From assembly GCA_006937955.1 (NCBI GenBank), contig SSNP01000001.1, forward strand, positions 7,820,165-7,884,164: a stretch of DNA of 64,000 nucleotides, read 5' to 3'. The translations under genes and the position numbers were made by a program. The notes beneath the pieces were generated by a model. That model did no database searches. It was not told the DNA's origin and was given only the letters and a program-made list of their open reading frames with translations. This document shows, in pieces, positions 1 to 12,300 of the stretch. Positions within the stretch are counted from its first letter, which is position 1; each line of letters begins with the position of its first letter. The DNA is from Pachypanchax playfairii. Its lineage: Eukaryota; Chordata; Actinopteri; Cyprinodontiformes; Aplocheilidae.

Positions 1-2114
1 TCTTCCTGAACTAGTTGTACACTTTTTCTAGAAAATATGTCAAAGCATTTACTGTGATGACATACATCTTCTAGTTATTCTAAATTAAGAACAGTATCCT
101 GCTAAGTGGTTGCCTAGTTTCTACTACCTTTTTGACCGAGATGCTTCCTACAGAGTACCAGTGCTTTTTTTTTTAATAAGAGACTGGATAGAGTCAGCTG
201 CAGCAGCTTCATTAATTGTAGGATTGACACAATTCAACCTCAAGTACCAAACCAACTCTTAGCAACATACCAGTGGTGTCATGAAGGTGTGGATGAATGA
301 ATGAAATGCATAATGTCTTGAAACTGGTTCTTCCTGGGTAATGATATACCGTTGCTGTCTATTTAAATACGAGGGGTTACTATTATTTTGAGATGTTTTC
401 TGGAATGGAGAAGCAGTTATTATGATATAAATGTTGGAATTATGTCTGAAAACACATTAGTATTACTGTTTGTCTATATTTTATTTTTGGGTTTCTTGGA
501 TCAGAATGCAAATTTCACTCTTCCCTTGAGTTGGGGAGGGTTGTTCTTTCCATGGCATGTACAATCCCATGATGATGCACTGTGACACATTTATAGGATG
601 CATAAATAGCAGAACTACGCTTGTCAGGAATCTGCTGACTGCTCACTAAAAATAGATTATATGGTTATTGAGGTAAGAGTGAAGTAGTGAACAAGGGAGT
701 GAGTTCTGACAAGAGCAAGTACTGCAAACAGATTGGGAAAACAACAAATGTGAAGAGTTAAGTTGTAGTGTGACTAATTACAGACAGGTTTGATATGCAA
801 GTAAAGTTTTGACAGCAATTGTAGGGAATGTATATTTAATTATTGAGTAATTAACAAGCACCAAAAACAGTGTCAAACTAATTGTGTCATTCAACAAGAA
901 AATGTTGATTTTATGAATGTATTTATAGCATGGTAGAGGTTCAGTGTCATGTTCAAGATCAATTCCATACATAATATGTTTTAGGACTTCCAGGAGACCA
1001 CTCCAAGATTCTTATAACCACTTTAAGTAGATTGTCTTTTTTAAATGTATTTTTATTTTGCTCAATTTTTGTCAGAAAAAGCAGGTAAAGAAAATGACTG
1101 ACTGACTAACTTATTTTTTATTTCAAATGGGCAGTACTGTGATAATCCTCATGACTAGGTTGTTATTGGTTTATACAAAATACAAACATTGATTGGTTGG
1201 GGAAAGCTCTTCTGGGACCTACACTTTTACAACTGATTTACAGCTGATTTTAATTGCTTTAATTAACAATTTTGTATATGTCATTCTCTTCTTTGTGCAA
1301 GTGTAACAGAAAGTGGACTGATCTGTTGTGTGATCTGGGGCCTCAAAATAAATTCCTGAATGTTTGTAGCACTCTTTTAAATTCCGTTATAAAAAAACAA
1401 AACAAAACCCAAGACACAGAGATCAGTTGAACAAGTCTTCCACTGTTGTTGGTGAATGGTGATGTGCTTCTTGTTAATCTAGTGTTGTACAGCCACAATA
1501 TTCCTCTGGCAGTAAAGCAAATATTTCAATAACACCATCATGGTGGAATTCAATCTACTGCCTCACTGAGCTGTGGCTGTTGGCAACAAATTGTGAATCT
1601 TTCTTATGAGGGAGTTTCCAAAATGTTTTAAAATATTTGTAGGGTTCACAGGTTCTTTGCATGAGTTGAAGAGCCTTGCCATAGTGTCATTTGATATTTA
1701 AGACAAATGTCTGTCATAAGAGTTGCAATCATTATGTGACTTAAACTTTATGAATTTATATTGTGAACACATTGAGACCTACTAAAGGTATGTTTTAACT
1801 ATATGATGACAAGACATTTTACATGATATTTGAAAGTTATTTGAATTATATCACATGCCCCATATAGCCATATAAAGATGACAGAAAATGTGATCCACAC
1901 TAATTTAGTGTGATTTCAAATGGAAATTGTGTTATTTCTTGCAATTTTATGTTCACCTTGTCACTAACAGTTATAACCCAGATATTATCTTAACAAACTT
2001 CAGAGTCATCACACTCCTTTATTTAAAAAGCATCTATAGAAAGGGACAGGGGATGAAAATTTATCACCTACAGCAAGACAACCACATTAACATTGATTCA
2101 TGTTTATGAACTAC

Positions 2115-2155
2115 AAAAAAAAAAAAAAAAAGAAGAAGAAGAAGAAGAAGAAGAA
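2115..2155. repeat. Poly-A followed by (AAG)n microsatellite
   Basis: About 17 A bases followed by roughly eight AAG units. It could be the eroded tail of a retroposed sequence, but no body is recognised upstream. Confidence 0.93.
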
Positions 2156-3691
2156 AATAGATAGTATCATTAACTAACACAAAAGTCTGGATTTCTTTAC
2201 TCAGAAACTGGCCATATTTTCATCCATTTGAAAGTGTGACACAACTGATATATCAGCCATTGCTTAGGGGCTTACATATAATAAATGTAGTAAATTGTAA
2301 TACAATCATCAAATGACTGTAGTCTAAAGGCTATCAAACTTCTTATTACTAGTCTGTTTGAACATACATATTTGTAGTACTATTGTCACCATCTTGCTGA
2401 GATGCTACCAGGCTGTAACAATTGGAGAAGAAATAAAGAAAATACTTTTTTGATCAAGGGACAAATAACACTCACTGTACAGTTGGAATACTATAGGACA
2501 CAGTCAAATGAAATGATACCAACTGGGTCCTGCTTGGAGACAAGTCTTGAAACTTACCTATTGATTAAAATGCTGAATGTTCCTGTGGGAGGTGAAATGA
2601 GTTATTTTAGTCCCTGTGAGGAAGGGATTGGAGGGGGGAGGGGAGGTGGAAACAATACCCTAGAACAGCAGGAGATTCAGGTGCCAAACACAGAAGAATA
2701 ACACCTCACCAAGCAACCAAGCTGAGATGCAATATGTGTGCACTTACATCTCTGTGTTTTGTATGAATGTGCTATGATTTAGTGAATAAAGTATAGCGAA
2801 AGTTTAAAACAAGCAAAGAAGAGGGTAACAAAGAGGTGTTCTAGGTGGTGCTAGAAGTCGATGAAGTGCCTTCTCCCTGGTGGCTCCAAGAGGCGTGGGT
2901 GTAATAGATTAAACTAGTGTCTCGGGGCTCATCCCATGGCTAACCCTGCCCTATTAAGAGTGGCAGTGCGAGTCTTTCACAGTCACTCCACTCAACTGCA
3001 GTGTGGACAGAGCTGCTGGCAAGACACTCAAATGGCACTCCACTGTTGTGAGCAGTGAGAGGATGGAAAGGCTTGGAGGCAGCCAAGGACACAAACCGAT
3101 GTGACTGATGGCAGGACAATAAAGTGAGCATCTCCTCTCCACAGTGTTAAGACCCCCTGGTATTCAGAGGGACATGAAATGGCTCTCTGGGGCATGTAAG
3201 CTTTTCTTTACTAAAGATAAGCTTTTTGTGTGGTCAGTTGTATGCTGATGGCACAATAGTGTTTAGATGTCTTTAGTATTCTTCTGCATGACAGAGTTTG
3301 GCTGAAACTGTCAATCAATGGCCGCAGTGACCTTATGTGGAATTGAGATATCAGGCCAAACATAAACCACTAAATCGCAAGTGGATTACTCATAATCTCA
3401 CAGGACTTTTTGCACAGAAGAAGCTGCTCATCTTCTAAAGACTATGCCTATTGTGTATGATTAACTAACCACAGCCGTAATAAAAAGTAAAATCTTTTAG
3501 AGAGAAGTGTTGTTGTTGCTGAGAGTAGGATCAAAGGGCTTTGGTTTCATAAAAAAATAAGCATGCAGATGTAACCTAATGCTGCTGTTTGAAGAAAAAC
3601 CTGACTTCAACAGGTGCAAAAAAAACACGTGTGATATTCTAGGCATGTTCAAATTCCCTTTGATTTGTGCTCAGTAGATAAATCATGCGAT

Positions 3692-3712
3692 GGGGGGGGT
3701 GGGGGGTGGGTG
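3692..3712 (+). repeat. G-rich tract, possible G-quadruplex
   Basis: G runs of 8, 6 and 3 are separated by single T bases. The 8-base run can supply two tracts, giving four G tracts within 19 bases. Confidence 0.6.
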
Positions 3713-3917
3713 AATATTTATGATTCATAATTGGTATTGTAAATATTAAATACTGGACTAGTAGATTTAAGGTCACCAATTCTGAAGCCTTGTCCCAGTC
3801 ATTTCATCTTTAGCCTGTACAGGTGAAACATTTGTTTAGCGCAACGATAATTGCAACAATTCAGAAATCTACATTGATAAGCGGGTACATCAGAGGGGTG
3901 AGAACTTTATTGGACTC

Positions 3918-3918
3918 N
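3918..3918. other. Single ambiguous base (N)
   Basis: One unresolved base in ctcNgtcg. No wider disturbance is visible. Confidence 0.98.
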
Positions 3919-5449
3919 GTCGTTGTAATTCTAAATGGAACACAGTACCAAACTAAAAACTCATAAAATATGCACCTCACTGTGATTGTCAAATCTCTAA
4001 AATAACCTCCAAGCTGAAAACAAAGCTGTAACCCACTCTTTAAATCGGTACAGTGAAAAAGCTGTGAGTGAGGAACTTGAAACAGATTTAAGAGCCAAAG
4101 ATTTAAGTTCTCAGACGTGCCCTTCAGTGCAAATCCTTAACAAGCTCTGCCATTGTTTTGTTCGTTTGATGACGTTGGGATCGTTTAATATGTGTGAAGT
4201 ATAATGATGTAGCAGTGAGACTGTGATGCGTTGATTAGTCCCTTGTTCTAAATTAACCAATTCCCTTGGAACATAACAGGTTCAATTGGCAGAAAAGAAA
4301 GTTGCTTCATTCAGTACCAGTTCCAGTGCAAGGAAGGTGCACATTTACATATCAAAGAGTGCAGGGCCATGTCTAGAATTTCAAGTGTGTTCTGTTGTGA
4401 TGTTGAAGAGCAGCAGCACTTACATGAGAAGAACTCAGTCTGTCCTCCTTACAAATTTCATTGTTGATACACTTCCTTGTTGTGTCCACAGTAAGCCATG
4501 AAAGGCACATAACAACTGAAGCTGTAAGGAGACACTTCAAACACTCAGTTGAACATGCAAAGGTGTATGCAACTTGTTTGAGGAAAATAAATGTTTGAAT
4601 TGGGGTAACACTTGTTCATACAGTGCTGGATGTGAGTGTGTAAGTAGGTCATCTGCAAGGAATGGGGGAAACACATTAAATGATTTCTGCAGTTTCAGAC
4701 AGAACGGCCATTTTTTCCTTCTTGAGAGATTTCCCCTATGGCCTACAGATCTGATTTGATTCTCTCTAAGTCAAGCGTTGACACATTAGCACATCTTCTC
4801 ATTAACGTAGACTTTCTCATTACCCCCTCCTGGTCCCATTTTATCCCAATTTAACAACAGATATCCCAGACACACTTAGACCATCATGTGTCTCAGACAA
4901 ATTTAAAAGGCAGTGAAGCTCTTAACATCAGTGGTTTGCCCCCAAAGCAGAATATGTAAATTAACCTACAGAAAATGCTTAACAGTTAATCTTACATGCA
5001 TTGTACCATTTCCCTCAACCACAAAGCCCTACAATTTAAAGCTTCCCATATTAATGAAATACTCGAAGCCAGGTATTGTTTTTTCCCCTTTTTTTTAGAT
5101 CAACCTACACACAAATAAATATGTTATCTAAAAAAATCGCTTTCTGTACGTATGGAAGTTTAATAAAATGTGCTCAAATGATTCCATCAGGGTCAGTTAA
5201 CCCTTTGGAGGCCACATTTTCAATATCAATTAATGGGTATTAGAAAGTCTCTAAAAAATCTGATATATGGTTCTTTTCTTTTTTCATTCACACTGTAGCA
5301 TCTGATGAAAACAGTGGTGGGCTAGAGAAATTCAAACTTCAGTGCTTGTTCAAATTTCAGAGATTGCAGTTTGCACATTGACTTGTTCCCACACTTAAAG
5401 TAAAATGTCGAAAACTGAAAATATAAAATTCACCTAATTCACTAGATGT

Positions 5450-5725
5450 CTGGTTAGCTCTGTTGACTTGCAACATGAAAGTCACACTTTTGACTCCTGG
5501 CTGAGGTCCTTCTCCATAAAGTTTGCATGTTTTGCCAATGCATGTGTGGTTCTGGGTTAGGGTTCCTTCCAAAGTCCAAAAACATGCATGTTTAAATGAA
5601 GGTTAAATTAAAATTCTACATATGCCCTTGAGTGTTGAGTATTGTCCATCTCTAAGTGGTCCTGTAATGAACTGGTGACCTGTCAAGGGTGCACCTACTG
5701 AACACCCATCATCCACAACAATATC
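5450..5725 (+). mobile_element. Degenerate SINE-like dispersed repeat, near full length
   Basis: The head tggttagctctgttgactt and the block ctggctgaggtccttctcc, then gtttgcatg, then agtccaaaaacatgcatgtt and ctggtgacctgtcaagggtg, follow in the order of a very common fish repeat whose head resembles a tRNA-type pol III promoter. It is heavily diverged. Related copies lie at 41069-41193 (-), 48455-48575 (-) and 59812-59905 (+). The family name is not assigned. Confidence 0.7.
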
Positions 5726-8700
5726 CCTATTTAGAAATCTTCTCAGGTTATAAGTTTGTACAGTTTTTTAGACACCAATCTTTAATCCTAATTTTCTACA
5801 TAAAAATCATAGTTCTAGGAAAAAAAAAACTCCTAAAAAACAAACATATTGAAATATAATCCAGTTACATTCTACAGATGAACACATTATTTAGGTGCAT
5901 CACTTAACCTCCTCTAAAATTATAAACTAACCAAATATTCAACTACAAAAACATCCAATCAAGAAAAAGTGTATATGTGTGCGAGCATCTAACTGTCAGG
6001 TCATCTTGAATGAAACTAGTTGCTCGTCATCACATATAACATTACTATCAAGGTGTAATTCTTCAATTATATATTAAATAAAAAGCAAGAGTATGTAACA
6101 AATGGGTGTCACAGTAAGACTTTATGTTTGCCTATTTTTTTAAACATTAAATACAAAATTGACATGGGTGACCCTGAAACAAACCTGATCATCCTTCCAT
6201 CCAGAAGAGAAGAAAAAGTGCCAGGGTCCTCATTGCACTATTTTTGAATGACAGACACACACCTAAAAGTGAAGCAACATGTCAGAGTTATCTTAAAATA
6301 ACAGTTCTGTAGCTGAATTTAAACCATGACTTGATTTTCAGCCAGAACTTGAGGCCACATTCTAAGAACCATCAAGGTTATCATTGTTTGACCCTGACTT
6401 TAATCTTTATGTTTCTATTCTCTTTTCGTTTCAGGCAATATTGCAGCTGCTCATAGTTTGGCTTTAGAAACAAAAAGGATCATTTAGATGAAGCAGTTTA
6501 ACATTAATTTTAGAACTGATTTTCTTTTCCCTTGAGTTTTGACAGTGATGTTTGCTTTTCAGATTTAGGCAAATCAAAAAAGCTGTTCAGTTTATCCCCA
6601 AATCCATTCCAACCAGACAGACTTACAGGATGATAAACTATAATTAGTTGTGTTCAGTTCTTTGAGAACACAGAGTCAAAAGAGACTGATAGTTTTGGGT
6701 AATCATCATCTATTATCATCCATAGAGAGGTTCAAGAGGTGTTAGAATAAATTAAAAGGAATATACAAAGCTTGAAAACATAATCAAACAAAAGGATTTT
6801 TAAGTAACGGAAAGAAGATTAAATATGAATAAAAAAGTCTAAAATAACACCTAAAAGCAAAAAGACATAGTACTTTTGGACTAAAATTGGAGTCGATAGT
6901 GATCATAGGTCTGAGCGCCAAATTAGTCTTTATTTTTAAAATGTATTATATTTTGAGCACTGAGCATCGTTTACGATTGACACTAACTAAAGTAAATTGT
7001 TTTATTTAACCGCTGCATTTAATAACCTTCTGAACCAGAGGTCCCCAGATCTGGGGACCTAGCTTCCTACCAGAGACTGTCAACTTAAACACACCAAAAA
7101 TGGGCCCAGGGAAGAACAGGTGACTCCACTAGCACCTGCATTAGTAGAGTGTTTTCAGTGCTGTTTCCAGATACCATTTACACAAAGTCATTTGTCAGCT
7201 GAAAGTCCAATACGCTATGCAGCTATGGAGATTTGTGACAAAACTTTTGTTAAGCTTACAAGTGAAAACAACATCTCCACAAATACACAGCAGTACTGGC
7301 TTCAGCTAGCTGAGGATCACAGCAAAATTAGATGGCTATAAATGGAGAGATTTTGGGCCTTGATCTTAATAGTGGTGATGCAGCATGTTGAAATGGAGAG
7401 CAGAGCTTCTCCTCTTCCCCAGTGAGAACCTGGCTAATGAGGCCTGGTGCACACCTCCTGCTGTCCACCTCCCCTGCATGCCTCCCTTCCACCTCTCTCC
7501 ACCTGTGCATAAATTTTAGCTGAGCTATGCATGGCTGTCCCCAGGCACTGATTTAGCCACAACACAATCTATGACTGATGTACAGTGTGAAACAGTGCAA
7601 TAGTTTGTAATTGTAGCTGTTCCAATGTTTCCATGTAATTTATTTTCCAACTTTCTGGAAAAAACTTGACAAAATGAGAAGTATTGGATTACATATTGAT
7701 GATTTCAGTCTGACTCACTTGAATATACTTTTTTATGCTGATTTCCAGGAAATTGAATAAATAAGCAGGAAGCTCAGTGAACTGGATTAATAACTCCTAA
7801 ACAACTTCAGCGGTGTAAGTAGATTGTGCCAATAAAAATTTCAATAACATCCACATTAAATTCAGTTTATACACAAGATTATTGGTTTGTCTTTCACGAG
7901 TGATGTCACTTTTTGGGCGATATTGAAGAAGACAGTGTTTTCCTGTTAAAGGATCTTATAACTGTGCTTCGCCGGTTGCATCTGCTACGCAATCAAACCA
8001 ATCATGATGGTTGATGGTCAGTGATTGCCTTCAGATTGGCTTGCCTTCATGTGGCCCAATTTTTTTTTTTTTCTTCTTATAAACACCTGCTGTGGATGCG
8101 AGACTGTGAAGCTGTGGTGACTGAGGAGAGACAGAGGGCCAGGGAACCATCTGGTTTCTTACACAATTCACAACTTCTTAGTCTTGGTTAATTTCTAGTG
8201 ATAGAACTCTAATTATATTGCTAATTTATGCACATTTAATTTGGTCAGATAATTGGTCATATTTATCCTCCATCATGAAAAATCTATGATTTTTTTTGTA
8301 GTCATCCCTTGGTCCACTTCCCTTCTAACACTTGCTGCCTCTTCTCATACATACATTTTCCAAGACTATTACCAGCTGTTTTCACTTGCTTTCTTCTGGA
8401 AAGAAAAAAAAAAAAAACAAGCCAGAAAAACCAAGTCCTGGGGCAAGGAGATAGCATTGCTGCCATAGTGGTTACATGTTAGTCAATTTGAAATACACCG
8501 AAAGGAATGTCTCTCATGTGACTGCAGGCCAGCAGAGCGTGACCGGCTGCAAACTCGCCAAGTATGGCTGGTCACACATGATGGGGCAGGAGACAGGCAG
8601 AGGCATGAACAGGGGTGTCATTGCTGTCAGATGTGTACACCTTAGCTGCAGACAAGTAGAGGAGGCTGATTCCTTCCCTCACTTTTGACTAATTGACCCT

Positions 8701-9142
8701 GAGCTGACATGTCAGAAGCTTGAGGAGAAGTAACATACAATATGAACTCCTAAGCTGTTATGTGGGAAACTCTTGTAAGTAAGGTGAAGTACTGCTGAAC
8801 CAAGAAACTATTGCTTGGCTTTTTTCTTTTCTTTCTTCTTTTTTTTTTTACTCAGGAAGACAGATTTTTTTTTTTTGCTGTTTTATTTTTAAACCATCAG
8901 ATTTGCTGATCATGATCACAAGAACATGCTGACAGCTGATGGCCACTATTCATGCTAGAAAAAAGTAGAAAGCCAAAAATTAACAGAGGTCAAACTACTG
9001 TCAGGACTGGAGATGATAATGAACACTAACTACACAGAGAGCAAATTAGAGCAGAAGTGTTTGCACACTTCACATGATTTGAAAGTAAGTTAGGAATGAA
9101 TTTTGTTTTTTTAACTTTTCTCTTTTTTTCTTCTTTTTGTAG

Positions 9143-9396
9143 CCCCTGGACTATGAAACCAAGAAGGCATACACCTTCAAGGTAGAAGCCGCAAATGCTC
9201 ATTTGGATCCACGCTTTCAGAGCTTTGGGGCCTTCAAAGACATGGCAACAGTGAAGATTAACGTTTTGGATGTGGATGAGCCCCCGGTGTTCAATAAGCC
9301 CTCTTATGTGATGGAAGTGTATGAGGACACACCTGCGGGCACCATCATTGGTGCGGTGACGGCACAGGATTTAGATGCTAGCAGCAGCCCAGTCAG
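9143..9396 (+). CDS. cdh12: cdh12 exon: end of EC3, start of EC4 (254 bp)
   Basis: The acceptor is a T-rich tract ending in tttttgtag and the donor is cag|gtaaag. The exon starts in phase 0 with CCC CTG GAC TAT (PLDY) and ends two bases into an Arg codon. It encodes residues 1-85 of the fragment. Residues 2-5 (LDYE) form the acidic calcium motif of EC3. VLDVDEPPVF (41-50) is the EC3-EC4 linker, and AQDLD (74-78) is the EC4 DxD-type calcium site. The 254-bp length is that of the matching exon in other classical cadherins. Confidence 0.9.
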
Positions 9397-12300
9397 GTAA
9401 AGTTAAAGTGTTCTTTCTAAGGGTACACTGTGTTAAATGATGGCTTTATACCTTCAATATCTACGCTGAGATAAAATCTCCGAAAAGTTTGCTCACAGTA
9501 AAACTTTGCTCAGACTCTCTTATTCTAAACTTTGCATCTCTCTCAGGTTTGAAAAATACATTATAAATATTTTTGTTTTTTGTCAAAAGGATGAAGATTT
9601 TTTTTAATCCCATAAAACACTTTAATTTAATTGATTTGGGTATATTTTTCTAAGCTATTTTTTTCTTACAAGTTTCTACAAACAAAGTTTTCCTTTTTAA
9701 TAAATCCATTTAATGACTTTTTTTGGTAAATATGCTAGTAGATTAATAATGTATCAGCATTTAATCATTTGTTTTTTTATGTGCACTGGATCTTATCAAC
9801 AACCAGGTAACAAACTATGACTTGGTCGAATCATGTTTTTTGTTTGGTAAAATCATCTACTGTAAAACTCAGCCTATGTGGTGTGAGTCTATGTTTTTAT
9901 CTAATCAAGACTAATAACTTTATATAAAAATGGGTCCCTTTGGGGTTGCGGGAACTAAGTTGCTGCAAAGTGGAACCTTGCCACTGATGTGGTATTTGTT
10001 AAAGTCAGAAATCTAAGTCAAAGTCAGAGTTTCCTGACAAAAATCCAACATGGCCTGATGGTGATAACTGAATTAATATGTTTTATTTATTATTTTCTCT
10101 TAGGAACACTGGTGTTGAATCCTGGTCCGCAAGGCTCACTATACAGCATGTCTTAGTTTTTGTTTTGTTTTTTTTCCCCTGCTCATACACATCTGTCTCA
10201 GTGGTTGATTTACTTGCTCAACATGTCCTCCAGTTCTCTAGAACTCTGTTAATCTCCAATTGATTCAAATTTGGTGTGTTGGAGCAAGAAAAAAAAACTA
10301 AACTAAAACTAGTTTAGAAAACTAAAATAAATTATGCAACTTTAAATCAAAATCCTTCATATTTGTTGAGTTTTCTTATATTGACACAAGATCATGTCCT
10401 TTGTTTAATGATTACATAAGCACCTGGAATTGGGCTATAAACTGGACATCACATGAGGTGCCTTGCAGGTGTTCAATCCGATAGGAATTTTTTTTACTTG
10501 GATTTGGTTGTTCCCTAGATGTAGATTAAAATACAAGATAATAATTTTTACAATGAAACAAACACAATATTGGTTTATATGGATTGGATTAGTTTAGTTT
10601 AATCATAATACAACATGTTATTCTTGTTTTTAACTCAGAAAAATACAGGTCTCATTTTAGAGCTTCATGAGTAGTGAATATGAAAAAAAAATGGTAGAAC
10701 AGGTAGTGATTGAAGGTTTTAGTTCTCTAATGCATTAATCAGTGTCTCTAATCTTTATTCATCAGTAACATCAAGGCTCTAATAGTGAGAGTTTTGTCAG
10801 GTTCAGTCATCAGAATGAGGACTAATCAATCTATGCATAATGTCTGACTCTGTCATGTTAAATCCTGTTGACATCCTCTCCTGGCAGGTCAACAATTGTT
10901 GGTGACACAGTTAAACATGGAGGGAGTATTTCAGAATTATTAGTGGCCTGTTTACAATTGATCTAACCTGATATGTGTGACCTCAAAACACAGTGTTTTT
11001 GTAAATTAGCAAGTATTGATACAGTCAGTTGTCTTGTGTTAGAACATGTTAAAATAAGAGTTATTCTACAGATATGATTATTTCCACACATCCCCACTCA
11101 TTTTGGAACAAGATCGATGCCCTATTTCAAAATTTAAAATAAAGTAAGTTAGATCAGCACAAAAACATTAATTTTGTTTCACTTAAAGCTAGGGCAAGTT
11201 TTGTAAAATGGAACGTATCTTTTTTTTATAAGGAAAAAGAAACATATACAAAATCTAATCACCTTTGTAATTTTTCTTCCTTTACCAAACACAATCCTTT
11301 CCCTTTTTGTACTGTTTTTTCTTCATTTCTTTCTATCCCTCTTCAAGGTCCAGTCCTCTTTCAAGGGCCTCGGAGGTTAATGGTTCTATACAGTTTCTTA
11401 GTTGTTTCTGGGGGACCTAATCCCGCCACGATGGTTGTTCCAGCTCCTCCTAACACACATTAGGTTTCACATGCTTGAAACAAAGCTTTTTGTCATTGGG
11501 GCTTTCTTCTTTATGTATTCCAGGATTATTGTTGTTTCATTCTGTAAAGTGGACCTGGTGCCCACTAGTCCTCAGCCTCCTTCCTTTCACTTAGTGTAAG
11601 TGTAAAGAAATTCTAAAATCTTTGCTGCTGAGGTAGATCAATGAGTCAACGTCTCACTCATTTTTGTCACTTTTGAACTTTTTGTGATAATCTGACTTAG
11701 GGGGTTCAAGCCTATGCAAAACAGTAGAGGGGACAAAGCATCTCCTTGGTAAATGCAGCACTTGAAACTGACTTGTGCAATGTCTCTAAAGTTTTCTTCC
11801 ATATTTCTATTAAGTTCTTTAATAAAGGCTCTAAATGTCCTGTTGATATTGTACAGTTCCAAGAAGTGTGAGGCCTCAAATCACAATCTTCCTTGTAGTC
11901 AATCTAGGCAGTGCGCAGGTTTGTCGCCGGGCTCACACTGCATCCGGATCCGGTCCGGTGCGGACCCCGCAGGTATTCCGTTAGATTAAAATCCCTTTTG
12001 AAGGCTCACAGTAGCTCCGTGCGGTGCGGGTCCGGTTACGGGGGCTGTACGGCACTACGGAAAGAATCCGCAAGGATCAATTTTTTCCGGACGCCGGAGT
12101 CACTCCGCGTCAAGTTTGATGAAATCTGACGAACTATACAGGAAGTGTGGCTTGAATATCCGGTGTTTTTTCAAAATAAACGAGTGTACGAACAATTGTA
12201 ACTTGACTCTTCTTTTTAGACAGCACACGCGCTAATAGGAAATGTAAACATTACATCACACCCGGTGACACAGGGTCCCGAAAGCCTGCAGCACAACACA

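Larger units (their letters stand above)
1..9142. other. Non-coding sequence upstream of the first cdh12 exon in the window, probably intron
   Basis: No cadherin motifs or other recognisable exons were found, so the preceding EC3 exon is not visible here. The block contains a poly-A/(AAG)n tract, a G-rich tract, one N (3918) and a SINE-like repeat, each listed separately. A somewhat GC-richer patch at about 2830-3180 and another at about 7380-7510 have no identified content. Confidence 0.7.
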
